Shown here: positions 37,135-46,566 of the stretch, piece after piece | How positions within the stretch are numbered: the first letter of the stretch is position 1 | Layout: the number at the start of each line of letters is the position of its first letter | Made by a program: the position numbers and the translations under genes | DNA from: Lewinella sp. W8 | GTDB taxonomy: Bacteria; Bacteroidota; Bacteroidia; Chitinophagales; Saprospiraceae | Direction of reading: 5' to 3' | Length of the DNA: 64,000 nucleotides | Assembly (NCBI RefSeq): GCF_004375085.3 | Contig: NZ_SNAQ03000015.1 | Coordinates: 119,504 to 183,503, forward strand | Notes under the pieces: model-generated | Seen by the model: the letters and a program-made list of their open reading frames with translations, nothing else | Databases searched by the model: none | What the model was told of the DNA's origin: nothing

Positions 37135-38070
37135 CTAGTGCGTCTGGTCAAAGTCCTGGATCACTTCCAGCATGATGGTGATGTCGGTATAAAACTGCCG
37201 GATGAGCTGGAAGGAGAGGTTGGAGGAAAAGAACTTGGGCTCCAGCAGGTCGTATTCGTGGGCCACCCCGATGAAGAGATCCTTGTTGTAGACGGCGAAG
37301 AAGATGTCGCGGTCCTGCTCCCGTGAGAACTCCAGGATGGCTTCCTGCATCGGGGGCGTTAAGATGCCCGCCACGTGGGTACCCGGTTTGGCGTAAACCG
37401 CAAATTCTTCGCGGAAGCCGGGGTTCATAATTTCCACGTCCGCCAGTTTCCCGCCCGACGATACGTAGGCATCGATGGTGCGCTTCAGGCGGCGCAGGTT
37501 CTGGCGGGGCCAGACGGCCAGCTGGCCCGTAGTGGGTTCATTGAAGATGGCGTGGACGAACAAGCCACTGAACACCAAAAGGAGTCGGTTGCTGGCCGGA
37601 CTGATTTCCCGTACGTAGGCCTCCCCCATTTCGAAGGCCATCTCGCCCACCATCCCGCGGATGTAGTCTTCCGAGTGGTAGGTATCCGGCATGGGACGAA
37701 AAAGCCCACTGCGCTCAAAACGATCCTGGTTGATCTTGCCCTTGGGGTCATAGGTTAGCGAGCGGTAATTGGGGGACTCATTCAGAAAGGTCATCAGCAG
37801 TTCGACGATGGCCGGCTTAAAGGCCTGACGAAACTTCTCGATGCGGAAATACAGGCTACCGATGTAAAAAACCACCGGCACCGCAAGTAGGAAAATGAGA
37901 AACCCGAGATCGTAGATCACGAACGCGGCCCCCAGGGCCGCGATGGCCAGCAGGGAAAGGACGATTCCCCGGATCAGTCGAATCCTCAGGCGCTCCAGCC
38001 GGAGCAACTCCGGCCGGATAGTGGTGTTGTAATACACCCGGAGTTCATCAATCCGCGGGGGTACGATCAT
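37135..38070 (-). CDS. DUF3137 family membrane protein
   Basis: 311 residues from ATG 38070. Two transmembrane helices near the N-terminus (IRGIVLSLLAIAALGAAFVI and LGFLIFLLAVPVVFYIGSLYF) precede a soluble domain that matches the DUF3137 pattern, ending with RDIFFAVYNKDLFIGVAHEYDLLEP. Function unknown. An in-frame extension to 38187 is possible but has no support. Confidence 0.75.
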   Translation of the reverse strand: MIVPPRIDELRVYYNTTIRPELLRLERLRIRLIRGIVLSLLAIAALGAAFVIYDLGFLIFLLAVPVVFYIGSLYFRIEKFRQAFKPAIVELLMTFLNESPNYRSLTYDPKGKINQDRFERSGLFRPMPDTYHSEDYIRGMVGEMAFEMGEAYVREISPASNRLLLVFSGLFVHAIFNEPTTGQLAVWPRQNLRRLKRTIDAYVSSGGKLADVEIMNPGFREEFAVYAKPGTHVAGILTPPMQEAILEFSREQDRDIFFAVYNKDLFIGVAHEYDLLEPKFFSSNLSFQLIRQFYTDITIMLEVIQDFDQTH

Positions 38071-38280
38071 GGCCCCCAAGATATTTGATTTTTTGATTTG
38101 TCGGCTCCACCACCGGCCCCACCCAACCAAAACGGCATCCAGGATACTCCTTGAATGGATCATGGGTGTCCGATCTGTTCCGGGCACCGACTTATGCCAT
38201 CACTAATTCTTCACTACTTCTTGGGAAGCTCCAGAAAGTCCCCGTCCCAGTTGGGGCTACCGTATCTCCCCAAATCGCCT

Positions 38281-38288
38281 TACCTTTG
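38281..38288 (+). promoter_or_regulatory. -7 box of bamD cluster
   Basis: TACCTTTG, exact consensus, seven bases before the ATG at 38296. Confidence 0.6.
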
Positions 38289-38295
38289 CGCCCCT

Positions 38296-39129
38296 ATGAA
38301 AATCAGCCACTTATTTTTTGCTGTTTTGCTTTCCCTGGCCTTCGCCAGCTGCCGTTCTGAATTTGAATCAGTGCGCACCAGCGGCAACCCCGAGCTCTGG
38401 CTCAAAAAGGCCAATGAGTACTACGATGCTGAGGAATATCAGCGGGCTCAGACCCTGTATGAGCTGACCATCGCTCCCTACCGGGGGCAGGCCGAAGCCG
38501 AACAAATCGCCTACCGCTACGCCTACACCTACTACTACACCAAGCAGTACGTGCTGGCGAGCTATTACTTCAAGAACTTCGCCACCACTTACGGTGGCAG
38601 TACGCTGCGGGAAGAAGCCGATTTCATGTCGGCCTACTCTAATTTCCAGCTCAGTCCCGTCTACCGCCTGGACCAAAGCTACAGCGAGAAGGCGATCGAG
38701 GGCTTCGAGGAGTTTGCTAACCGCTACCCCACCAGTCCGCGGGTAGCCGAAGCCAACCGCCTCATCGACGAGATGCGGGCCAAAATGGAGCTGAAGGATT
38801 TTGAATCGGCAAAACTGTACATGGACCTTTCGCGTTATGAATCAGCGATTCAGAGTTTCAACAACCTGCTGAAGGATTATCCCGAAACCCAGCGGGGCGA
38901 AGAAATTCGCTACCTGATGGCGAAATCACAATTTCAGTACGCAGAACGCAGTTTCGTTGCCCGTCAGCGGGAACGCTACGAAGAAGCGGTCGAGTTAAGT
39001 AACCTTTTTCTGGACCGCTACCCGGAAAGCGAGAATCGTGAAGAGATTGAACGCAATCTGGAAAAATCAAATAAACGACTAAACGAACTCAAAGATGTCA
39101 GATATCAAAGCACGGGCCCAAGGTCTTAG
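38296..39129 (+). CDS. bamD: Outer membrane assembly lipoprotein BamD
   Basis: 277 residues. Lipobox at Cys19 (LAFASC), then about five TPR-like repeats (NEYYDAEEYQRAQTLYELTI and following), the fold of BamD/ComL/YfiO. It helps BamA fold beta-barrels into the outer membrane. It heads a cluster with rpoZ, coaBC and porD, an order I recall from many Bacteroidota genomes. Its last 35 bases overlap the start of rpoZ. Confidence 0.92.
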   Translation: MKISHLFFAVLLSLAFASCRSEFESVRTSGNPELWLKKANEYYDAEEYQRAQTLYELTIAPYRGQAEAEQIAYRYAYTYYYTKQYVLASYYFKNFATTYGGSTLREEADFMSAYSNFQLSPVYRLDQSYSEKAIEGFEEFANRYPTSPRVAEANRLIDEMRAKMELKDFESAKLYMDLSRYESAIQSFNNLLKDYPETQRGEEIRYLMAKSQFQYAERSFVARQRERYEEAVELSNLFLDRYPESENREEIERNLEKSNKRLNELKDVRYQSTGPRS

Positions 39130-39442
39130 CCCAGACGTATCCGCACGTGATATTCAGCAACTGGTTAAGGACACCGACAACGTGTACGAAACGCTGTCCA
39201 TCGTCAGCCGCCGTGCCCGTCAGCTTGCCGTTGACCTCAAGCATGAACTGGACCAGAAGCTGGAAGAATTTGCCGAAGTAACCGACACCATCGAAGAGGT
39301 GACGGAGAACAAGGAGCAAATTGAAATCTCCAAGTTCTACGAGAAGCTTCCCAACCCGGTACTGATCGCCATGCGGGAATTCCTCGACGACGAACTCTAC
39401 CACCGGTACAACGAGCGCCGGGAGGAGGAAGATGACTTTTAG
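39095..39442 (+). CDS. rpoZ: RNA polymerase omega subunit
   Basis: 115 residues, the Bacteroidota type of omega (VSARDIQQLVKDTDNVYETLSIVSRRARQL followed by an acidic helix and FYEKLPNPVLIAMREFLDDEL). It stabilises assembly of RNA polymerase. Starts inside the bamD gene in another frame, so the two are likely translationally coupled. Confidence 0.88.
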   Translation: MSDIKARAQGLSPDVSARDIQQLVKDTDNVYETLSIVSRRARQLAVDLKHELDQKLEEFAEVTDTIEEVTENKEQIEISKFYEKLPNPVLIAMREFLDDELYHRYNERREEEDDF

Positions 39443-39453
39443 TCTGCGGGAGT

Positions 39454-40701
39454 TTGGAACATCTCCGCGGTAAGAAAATAATTCTTGGCGTCAGCGGCAG
39501 CATTGCCGCCTACAAGAGCGCCCTGATCGTCAGGGGGTTGGTGAAAGCCGGAGCCGAAGTACGGGTACTGATGACCCGGGCGGCGACCGATTTCATCAGC
39601 CCCCTGACCCTTTCTACCCTGTCCAAGCACGCGGTCGTCTCTTCGGTACACGACGAGGCTAGCTGGAACAACCACGTAGAATTGGGACTGTGGGCGGACG
39701 CGATGCTCGTCGCACCGGCTACCGCCACTACCCTCTCTAAGATGGCTCACGGGCTCTGCGACAGCGCCTTGGTGGCCGTCTATCTTTCCGCCCGCTGCCC
39801 CGTCTTCTTTGCTCCCGCCATGGACGTGGACATGTGGCTCCACCCCGCCACCGTCGCCAACGTCAAGCGGCTACAGTCTTTCGGCAACCATCTGATCGAC
39901 GTTGCCGAAGGAGAATTAGCCAGTGGGTTGGTCGGCGCGGGAAGGCTGGCCGAACCGGAGGATATCCTGCTTCAACTGAATACCTTTTTTGCTCAGGGCG
40001 CAGGTGCGCAGGATGCCGGGACCAAACCGGTTGCCATCCCTCATGATTTAAGCGGTAAGCACCTGCTGATCACAGCCGGCCCTACGCTGGAGGATCTGGA
40101 CCCGGTCCGCTTCCTCGGCAACCGCAGCACCGGCCGCATGGGCATCGCCCTGGCCGAGGCCGCCGCGGCGCGCGGCGCCACGGTAGACCTGCTCCTCGGC
40201 CCCACCCACCTCAGTACCCAACGGGAGGGCATCAACCTGATTTCCGTGCGTTCCGCCCGGGAGATGCACGACCGGGCCGTGGAACTCTGGCCCCGGGCCC
40301 AGGCCGGCATTCTGGCCGCAGCCGTGGCCGATTACCGCCCCGCCACCGTGTCGGAGCAGAAAATCAAAAAAGGCGAAGGGCCCCTGCGGATCAATCTGGT
40401 CCGCAACCCCGACATTGCCGCTACCCTCGGGGCCAGTAAGCAGCCCCACCAGACGCTGGTCGGCTTTGCGCTGGAGACCGAGAACGAGGTCGACAACGCC
40501 CGCACCAAGCTCCGCAAAAAGAATTTTGATTTCATCGTGCTGAACTCCCCCAACGAGGCCGGAGCAGCCTTCGGCCACGCCACCAACCGAATTCAGGTAG
40601 TGGATCACAATAAGGTGACGCCCTACGAGTTAAAATCTAAGGATCTCGTGGCCCACGACATCCTGCAGGAGCTGGTCCTGCGGTTATCCCCGACCACCTA
40701 G
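39454..40701 (+). CDS. coaBC: Bifunctional PPC decarboxylase / phosphopantothenate-cysteine ligase
   Basis: 415 residues, coenzyme A steps 2 and 3. CoaC half (1-180): flavin-binding GVSGSIAAYKS, His74 in WNNHVELG, and PAMDVDMW. CoaB half (about 190-415): ITAGPTLEDLDPVRFLGNRSTGRMG, AAVADYRP and KIKK. The start is TTG 39454; an in-frame stop at 39433 leaves no better choice. In the loop where E. coli has the active-site cysteine (Cys158) the sequence is GELASGLVG with Ser157, which I recall as usual in Bacteroidota. It lies 11 bp after rpoZ. Confidence 0.94.
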   Translation: MEHLRGKKIILGVSGSIAAYKSALIVRGLVKAGAEVRVLMTRAATDFISPLTLSTLSKHAVVSSVHDEASWNNHVELGLWADAMLVAPATATTLSKMAHGLCDSALVAVYLSARCPVFFAPAMDVDMWLHPATVANVKRLQSFGNHLIDVAEGELASGLVGAGRLAEPEDILLQLNTFFAQGAGAQDAGTKPVAIPHDLSGKHLLITAGPTLEDLDPVRFLGNRSTGRMGIALAEAAAARGATVDLLLGPTHLSTQREGINLISVRSAREMHDRAVELWPRAQAGILAAAVADYRPATVSEQKIKKGEGPLRINLVRNPDIAATLGASKQPHQTLVGFALETENEVDNARTKLRKKNFDFIVLNSPNEAGAAFGHATNRIQVVDHNKVTPYELKSKDLVAHDILQELVLRLSPTT

Positions 40702-40742
40702 GCCCGGCACCATCAAACGAAATACTGACCAATCACTTCCCC

Positions 40743-41747
40743 ATGGTACGTTCCCTACTTGTTTGCACCTTTCTGATCTTGCTTGGCACCTGCGGCTACG
40801 CCCAAAGTGAAATCGACTGGACGGTAAAGATCAACACCGATCAGATTACCCAAACGGACAAGCGGATTTTCAACGAGTTGGAAAGCCAGATCGTCCGTTT
40901 CCTGGACGGTATTTTCTGGACCAAGGACCGCTTTCTGCCCGAAGAACGGGTGGAAGCCACCATCTTCCTCACGATCAGTGAAGTCTTTGAGGAGTCCAAT
41001 AAAGGCGGCGGTGCTTCGGTTGTCGTACCCGACGTCTACAAGGCCACCGTTGCCGTGCAGAGCAGTCGGCCCATTTACGGCACGACGGAAAAAACGCCGG
41101 TCTTCAATTTTCAGGATCGGTTCGTGCAGTTCCAGTACCAGCGCGGGGAGGGCATTCAGTACAGTGAGCAGACGTACACCGGAGACCTGGCCAACATTCT
41201 GGCCTTTTATTCCTACATGATTCTCGGATTTGACTACGATACCTTCTCCCCCCGTGGCGGAGAAGAACTCTTCAAGAAGGCCCAGGATCTCTATAACCGC
41301 CTGCCCACGGAGATTCAGAACACTCAGGGATGGCGCTCGGGCAACAAGAGCCGCAATCGCTACTGGTTGCTGGAAAATGTGCTGGAAGGCCGGATGCTGG
41401 TTCTTCGCCGGGCCTACTACACCTACCACCGCCTGGGGCTGGACATGATGACCATCGACGTGGCGGCCGCCCGCGCCAACATTACCCTGGCCATCGAAGA
41501 CGCCGTGAAGGCCAACCAGGCCTACCCCAATACGATGTACGCTCAGGCCTTCGTGGACGCCAAGCGCGAGGAAATCGTGGAAATCTACAAGGGAGCTACC
41601 GGACCGGAGCAGAACACGGTGATTTCCGCCATGAGTCGGCTGGACCCGTCGAAGGCTTCCACCTACCGCAACATCCGGTTCACCGGTGGACGTCGTCCTT
41701 CCGTGAGCCGCGCTCCCGTCAGGCGGAACACACGCGGAAAGCGATAA
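40743..41747 (+). CDS. porD: Type IX secretion protein PorD (DUF4835)
   Basis: 334 residues. Signal peptide (LLVCTFLILLGTCGYAQ), then the DUF4835 pattern: WTVKINTDQITQTDKRIFNELE, FWTKDRFLPEERVEA, SYMILGFDYDTFSP and GWRSGNKSRNRYWLLEN. Members are needed for the type IX (Por) secretion system that exports gliding and hydrolytic proteins. It follows coaBC by 41 bp in the same cluster. The 3' end overlaps the convergent topoisomerase gene by 29 bp. Confidence 0.9.
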   Translation: MVRSLLVCTFLILLGTCGYAQSEIDWTVKINTDQITQTDKRIFNELESQIVRFLDGIFWTKDRFLPEERVEATIFLTISEVFEESNKGGGASVVVPDVYKATVAVQSSRPIYGTTEKTPVFNFQDRFVQFQYQRGEGIQYSEQTYTGDLANILAFYSYMILGFDYDTFSPRGGEELFKKAQDLYNRLPTEIQNTQGWRSGNKSRNRYWLLENVLEGRMLVLRRAYYTYHRLGLDMMTIDVAAARANITLAIEDAVKANQAYPNTMYAQAFVDAKREEIVEIYKGATGPEQNTVISAMSRLDPSKASTYRNIRFTGGRRPSVSRAPVRRNTRGKR

Positions 41748-42756
41748 TTTCTTCCGGTTCGAAAGTGTCCCCCAGCAGGCGATCCTCTTGTGGGGTGATG
41801 CTGGAGGCATCCGGTAAATTGCCCTCCCGAATCGCCGTGAGAACGGCCGGGTGGACGTAATATTCCCGGCACACCGCTACGGTATTACCAAGTTCTTCCG
41901 CGACGCCTTCCAGCGTGCGTAAATCGGGACGTTCCTCGTCGGGATTTTCCTGCTTCAGCGCCCAGTGCGACCGCACGGCGGCCGAAGTCCCCGCCCAGGT
42001 GCGGAAGTATTTACTGCTGAACTCATCCCCGAACAGTTCGCTGACGAGCTCATTCACGTCCGCGCTTTCGAGGTTGTGCATTTTGCCGTCCTTCCCCCGG
42101 TACCGAAAGAGTTCGTATCCGGGTAGTTCACTGACGTTCTTGATGAGGCGAACCAGCAGTGGGTCGGTCAAATCGACCGAACGGTCTACCCCACTCTTGC
42201 CGGGATAGGCGAAGTGGAGACTGGAGATATCAATTTCCAGGTGTTTACGGCGCAGAGTCGTCAGTCCGATGGTCCCGTTCAGTTTCCGGTAGCCGGCGTT
42301 GCCCACCCGCATCCCCGTTTCGTCCATGATGGCCAGGGCCAGGGCGGTCACCCGTCGGCGGGTCCACCCTGCTCCCACCTGGGTGAGGAGGTTACGGATG
42401 GTGCCCCGAGCCTCGGGTAGTCGGGCGGCAAATTTGATCAGGCGATCAAACTTATTCTGCTGCTGGTAGGCCAGCCACAGGGGGTGGTAGCGGTATTGCT
42501 TGCGCTGCGCATTGTCCCGCCCCGTACAGAGCAGGTGGCCGTTTTCCAACGGGCAAATCCAGACGTCGGTCCAGGCCGGCGGTATGGCCAGCGCCCGGAG
42601 TCGGGCCTTGATCCGGGGTTCCCGGATGGGGGATCCGTTTTCCCGGAGGTACTGGAATCCGCGACCGTAACGGCGGCGTGACCAACCGGGGCGGTCATCG
42701 GATACGTGGACTAACTTGGGGGGTACGTACTGCGTACGTGCGGGATGAGCTCCCAT
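41719..42756 (-). CDS. DNA topoisomerase IB
   Basis: 345 residues, the poxvirus-like bacterial type. GRGFQYL, LAIPPAWTDVWIC, the pentad residues in LRRKHLEID and KYFRTWAGT, and the catalytic tyrosine Tyr300 in REYYVHPAV are all visible. It relaxes supercoils by a transient 3'-phosphotyrosine bond and needs no ATP. It is convergent with porD. TAGCTTTG 28 bases upstream is its likely -7 box. Confidence 0.92.
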   Translation of the reverse strand: MGAHPARTQYVPPKLVHVSDDRPGWSRRRYGRGFQYLRENGSPIREPRIKARLRALAIPPAWTDVWICPLENGHLLCTGRDNAQRKQYRYHPLWLAYQQQNKFDRLIKFAARLPEARGTIRNLLTQVGAGWTRRRVTALALAIMDETGMRVGNAGYRKLNGTIGLTTLRRKHLEIDISSLHFAYPGKSGVDRSVDLTDPLLVRLIKNVSELPGYELFRYRGKDGKMHNLESADVNELVSELFGDEFSSKYFRTWAGTSAAVRSHWALKQENPDEERPDLRTLEGVAEELGNTVAVCREYYVHPAVLTAIREGNLPDASSITPQEDRLLGDTFEPEEIIAFRVCSA

Positions 42757-42784
42757 GGGTAGGTTTCGTTTACTATGCTCTTAC

Positions 42785-42792
42785 CAAAGCTA
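42785..42792 (-). promoter_or_regulatory. -7 box of topoisomerase IB gene
   Basis: TAGCTTTG on the minus strand, 28 bases before the ATG at 42756. Confidence 0.5.
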
Positions 42793-42862
42793 CCCGGGAG
42801 GCAAATATGTTCGTTACCGATGGGGTAACGGGCAAAATTTTAAATGTGCTAAAAGTCGCTAA

Positions 42863-43120
42863 CTATTCTTCGCCGGCTTTAATTCGTTCGATGCGGGCGT
42901 GGATATTTTGTAGTAAGTCTGCCGGTGGGCGCTGCCACCCTAAATTCCGCTTCATAAAAACGCGATAAGCTTCGGGATTTTTCAGGTCTCCTGTTCTGCC
43001 ATCTATGGATAGGTCCAGACAGGATTCGTGATCAAAGACTTCGGGTTCCCGGTCCGCCACTTCGGGCAGTTTGGGATCGATGAGCTTAGGCTTTTGGGAG
43101 TTGCGACTGTGATTTGGCAT
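42863..43120 (-). CDS. Small hypothetical protein downstream of ECF sigma gene
   Basis: 85 residues from ATG 43120. Soluble, with PKLIDPKLPEVADREPEVFDHE and then a helical C-terminus (MKRNLGWQRPPADLLQNIHARIERIK). No transmembrane helix, so not a standard anti-sigma factor. It lies beyond the strong terminator of the ECF gene and may have its own promoter. I do not recognise it. Confidence 0.5.
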   Translation of the reverse strand: MPNHSRNSQKPKLIDPKLPEVADREPEVFDHESCLDLSIDGRTGDLKNPEAYRVFMKRNLGWQRPPADLLQNIHARIERIKAGEE

Positions 43121-43137
43121 TGTTAAGAAATTGTATG

Positions 43138-43177
43138 AAAAAAGTGCCACTCCGCGAGCCTTTCGCGGAGTGGCACT
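43138..43177 (-). terminator. Strong terminator of ECF sigma gene
   Basis: Perfect 15-bp stem (43143-43157 with 43163-43177), 5-base loop, and six T on the minus strand at 43138-43143. It starts 7 bases after the stop codon. Confidence 0.93.
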
Positions 43178-43184
43178 GATGAAT

Positions 43185-43763
43185 TTATCCGAGGTTGCGC
43201 GTATTGACGATACCGTAAGTATCCACGGCGTAGCCACTGAGCTGCTTGATCAGGGCCAGGCGGGCACGCCGCGTGGTAGACTTAACGGTATTCAGCTTCA
43301 TGTCCATTGCCTCGGCAATTTCCTTTTCGCTGAAGTCATACAGATCGGCCATGATGATGATGGCGCGTTGGTCATCCTTGAGCAGGGCCATCGCTTTTAC
43401 GATCTGATCGGAGAAGTCCTGATCAAGGGCTCCGGCGATCCGTAGGTCGGTAAATCCGGCCATAGAATGGCCTTCGTCACGCTGGTTGTAGGCGGTCCGT
43501 TCGTCCAGCTCCGTTTCACCCCGACGCGTACGCTTACGGTACTCGTTGATGAACAGGTTCTGGCCAAGGCGGAACAACCATGCACGGGCGTTAGTACCGG
43601 GTTCGTACTGATCGATTTTCACGTACGCCCGCGCAAAAGTTTCCTGCGTGAGGTCAGCGGCGTCGGCGCCGTTGCCACACATACGGAACAGGAAGTTGTA
43701 CACCACCTGGTAGTGCTCCAGCATTTCCGTTTCGAAGATTCGCTCGCGGGTGTTGCGTGCCAT
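43185..43763 (-). CDS. ECF-family RNA polymerase sigma factor
   Basis: 192 residues. Region 2 with DAADLTQETFARAYVKIDQY and RAWLFRLGQNLFINEYRKR; region 4 with FSEKEIAEAMDMKLNTVKSTTRRARLALIKQL. Sigma factors of this group direct polymerase to stress or envelope-response promoters. No anti-sigma gene with a membrane helix is adjacent, so its control is not evident from the sequence. A strong terminator follows. Confidence 0.92.
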   Translation of the reverse strand: MARNTRERIFETEMLEHYQVVYNFLFRMCGNGADAADLTQETFARAYVKIDQYEPGTNARAWLFRLGQNLFINEYRKRTRRGETELDERTAYNQRDEGHSMAGFTDLRIAGALDQDFSDQIVKAMALLKDDQRAIIIMADLYDFSEKEIAEAMDMKLNTVKSTTRRARLALIKQLSGYAVDTYGIVNTRNLG

Positions 43764-44145
43764 AATGGTCCCTTGTGGGGTTTGTGCCGGCCTGACGATG
43801 CTACAAATACCGCCTTCCGGCTTTACCTAAGTTTAATCAGGTAAGGTTCAGGTTATGTTGTTTACGCGGGGAAAATGCCCCGACCGGGACCAGAAGTTGC
43901 GTTGGGTGCAATTTTTTTTAATTTTTTTTTGCGGGGGCCGCAGGTGCCGTGGTTTTTCGGAGGAGCAAACCGGTGGGTGGTTGTTCTGGGTGCGGGGGTG
44001 TTTAGAGACAAGGCATGCCTTGTCTCTACAGTGTGCCTTGTCTCTACCGGGGTGGGTATTTTCCCGTTTCGGGGTAAACCTTTTGGACCGCCGCCACCTT
44101 CCCTAAAAAAACAATCCGTACTAATGCGCTCCGGCGCCCCCCGAT
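43764..44145. other. Spacer between ECF sigma and aldo/keto reductase genes
   Basis: 382 bp without a gene. It contains a T-rich tract near 43914-43930, a GCAGGTGCCGTGG segment shared with another repeat site, and the palindromic repeat at 44004-44027. Confidence 0.6.
44004..44027. repeat. 24-bp palindrome, REP-like copy 2
   Basis: Same perfect palindrome as at 15955-15978, followed by a half-site GCCTTGTCTCTACC at 44035-44048. Confidence 0.85.
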
Positions 44146-45186
44146 ATGCGTTACACTACTTTTGGAACAACCGGATGGGAGGTTTCCCGCATCTGCCTTG
44201 GCACCATGACCTTCGGCCAGCAAAACACCGAGGCCGAAGCCCACGAACAACTCGACTACGCACTCGAACGGGGCATCAACATCATTGATACCGCCGAACT
44301 TTACAGTGTTCCCGCCCGGGCCGAAACCCAGGGCAGTACCGAACGCTACATCGGCAGCTGGATCAAGGCTCGCGGCAACCGCGACCGGTACTACCTGGCC
44401 ACCAAAATCGCCGGCCCCCTACCCTTTGCCAGCCATATCCGTCCCAACCTGGGTTTCGGGCGGGCGCAGCTGGACGAAGCCCTCGGCAAAAGCCTGGAGC
44501 GCCTGCAAACCGACTACGTTGACCTGTACCAGCTTCACTGGCCCGCCCGGAAAGTCAATTTCTTCGGTACCCGGGGGGTAAGCAGCATCAAGCATGACCC
44601 CTGGGAGGATGATTTCCTGGAAATCCTGGAAAACATGCAGGAGCTGATCAAACAGGGCGTCATCCGTCACTGGGGGCTCAGTAACGAAACGCCCTGGGGA
44701 GTTATGCGTATCCTTCACCTGGCGGAAGTGCACGGATTACCCAAACCGGTGAGTATCCAAAACCCCTACAACCTGTTGAGCCGGAGTTTTGAAGTTGGCC
44801 TGGCGGAGGTTTGTCTGCGCGAAAACATCGCCGGGTTCCACTATTCCCCCCTGGCCATGGGGCGCCTCAGCGGAAAATACCTCCGCGGTACCGACCGCCC
44901 GGACGCCCGCCTCAATCAGTTCAAACAGTACACCCGCTACAACAACGACAACGCCCTGGCGGCCACGGCCGCCTACGCGGAGGTGGCCGAAAAACACGGC
45001 CTGAACCTCACGCAGATGTCGCTGGCCTTCGTCAATGACCGTGACTTTACCGGTAGCAACATCATCGGAGCCACCAGCCTGGAGCAGTTGAAGGAGAACA
45101 TTGATAGCATTGACCTTCAGCTTAGCGCCGAAGTAATCAAAGACATCAATGCCGTTCAGGCCAGGTACCCGAACCCTTCGGTATAA
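44146..45186 (+). CDS. Aldo/keto reductase, Tas-like
   Basis: 346 residues. NADPH-dependent oxidoreductase barrel with the catalytic tetrad Asp (IIDTAELY), Tyr in the same motif, Lys (ATKIAGP) and His (LHWPAR). The insertion with RAETQGSTERYIGSW is typical of the Tas group. Its substrate cannot be told from sequence. It stands alone, with a 102-bp gap to the next gene. Confidence 0.9.
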   Translation: MRYTTFGTTGWEVSRICLGTMTFGQQNTEAEAHEQLDYALERGINIIDTAELYSVPARAETQGSTERYIGSWIKARGNRDRYYLATKIAGPLPFASHIRPNLGFGRAQLDEALGKSLERLQTDYVDLYQLHWPARKVNFFGTRGVSSIKHDPWEDDFLEILENMQELIKQGVIRHWGLSNETPWGVMRILHLAEVHGLPKPVSIQNPYNLLSRSFEVGLAEVCLRENIAGFHYSPLAMGRLSGKYLRGTDRPDARLNQFKQYTRYNNDNALAATAAYAEVAEKHGLNLTQMSLAFVNDRDFTGSNIIGATSLEQLKENIDSIDLQLSAEVIKDINAVQARYPNPSV

Positions 45187-45288
45187 ACCTGTCCGTAACA
45201 AGTCTGTGAGCAGTGGCATGAAAGTGTAGCCCCGCTATTATTGATTCGTGACAGCACTTATCTTTAGCGCCATACACTTGCCCATCCC

Positions 45289-46509
45289 ATGTCAAAAAAA
45301 TTAAAAATCGAGCGAAGCGCCGGTGCCCTGGACATTACCTATTCCTGGGGTAACCCCTCCCGCTGGTTTCTAGCCTTCTTTTCTCTTTTCTGGAATGCTT
45401 TCGTCCTGTTTTTCCTGGCCGTTGGCGCGGGTTGGTTCATTGTATTCCACCTGATTGCCGGCGCGTTCATTGGCTGGTATACCCTGACCTTGTTCCTTAA
45501 TAAGTCGGTCATTAAGGCCAGTTCCCAGGAGCTGACCATCACCCACGGCCCCATCCCCTGGTTTTCCAAGGATAGGCAGATTCCCGCGCGGGCGGTCAAA
45601 CAACTCTACGTCGAGATTGGCCCGGTGAAGCAGAACAACCAGTCTACCTATCAATTGATGGCCCAATTGGATACGGACGCCAGGGTAAAGCTCATCGGCG
45701 CAGAAATGGATAAGGAAAGGTTACTCGAAGTAGAAGCTACCGTGGAGCGTTATCTGGGCATTGCGGACGATCCCAGCATGAACCTGAGCGGTAAATCCAT
45801 GAATGGGCTCAACCTGGACGAGGTGCGGGCGAATCTCGAAAGGCTGCAAAAAATCAAGAAGTGGTTACCGGCGTCCATGGCGCAGAAGATGGAGGAGGCG
45901 GAGCACAAAATCGCCGCGGAAGCGGCCCGGCGGTCGTCCGATGACGGCATTTTCGTCCCCGGAGAAGACTGGGCGGCATCTTCATCCAGTGGATTCCTCA
46001 AACCCCGGATCCTTCCCGCTCCGGAGCACGATCTCACCTTCCCCTTTTACCTGAGTGGCACGGGAGATGACATCCTGCTGGAGGGTGCTCCCGCTACGGT
46101 GGGCCGAACGGCCCAACTCGACTGGGACAACGATGACGGTTCGATCAGTCGCCAACTGGAAGTAGTTTCCCCGGGAGATGGTGGCAAGCGTCACTTTTAT
46201 GCAACCCGCGAGCGGGGTCGCTGGACGTACTACGAAGAACGTCGGTTAGACGATAATGAAGTCGCCAAACTTGGATTCTCCGAGGACCATCACCCCCTGC
46301 GCTTTGAGAATGGTCGCGAGCGATACTATCCCCGCGACGAAAAAACCGGCCGACGCTTCGTGCTGGGGCAGGGACATCCCGTCCGTCAGTTTGTCTACTT
46401 CACCTCCTCGTCCACCGCCCAATTCCGGGCGCTAAAATCGGGCAATCAGCCCTGGGAAGTTTACATCGAAGAGCCCATCGACGGCGCCAGCTTCGAGGCA
46501 AAAGAGTAG
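45289..46509 (+). CDS. Membrane protein with two helices and large cytoplasmic part
   Basis: 406 residues. Two transmembrane segments (WFLAFFSLFWNAFVLFFLAVGAG and FIVFHLIAGAFIGWYTLTLFL) are followed by a PH-like beta domain (ASSQELTITHGPIPWF), a helical linker and a C-terminal beta-rich domain containing RERYYPRDEKTG and VYFTSSS. Similar N-terminal halves occur in other uncharacterised bacterial membrane proteins. Function unknown. TATCTTTA at 45259-45266 may be its -7 box. Confidence 0.65.
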   Translation: MSKKLKIERSAGALDITYSWGNPSRWFLAFFSLFWNAFVLFFLAVGAGWFIVFHLIAGAFIGWYTLTLFLNKSVIKASSQELTITHGPIPWFSKDRQIPARAVKQLYVEIGPVKQNNQSTYQLMAQLDTDARVKLIGAEMDKERLLEVEATVERYLGIADDPSMNLSGKSMNGLNLDEVRANLERLQKIKKWLPASMAQKMEEAEHKIAAEAARRSSDDGIFVPGEDWAASSSSGFLKPRILPAPEHDLTFPFYLSGTGDDILLEGAPATVGRTAQLDWDNDDGSISRQLEVVSPGDGGKRHFYATRERGRWTYYEERRLDDNEVAKLGFSEDHHPLRFENGRERYYPRDEKTGRRFVLGQGHPVRQFVYFTSSSTAQFRALKSGNQPWEVYIEEPIDGASFEAKE

Positions 46510-46566
46510 CCCATCCGGACGGCTGATGAACACTAGCCACCAGCCGTTCGGATAAGGACTATGGTA

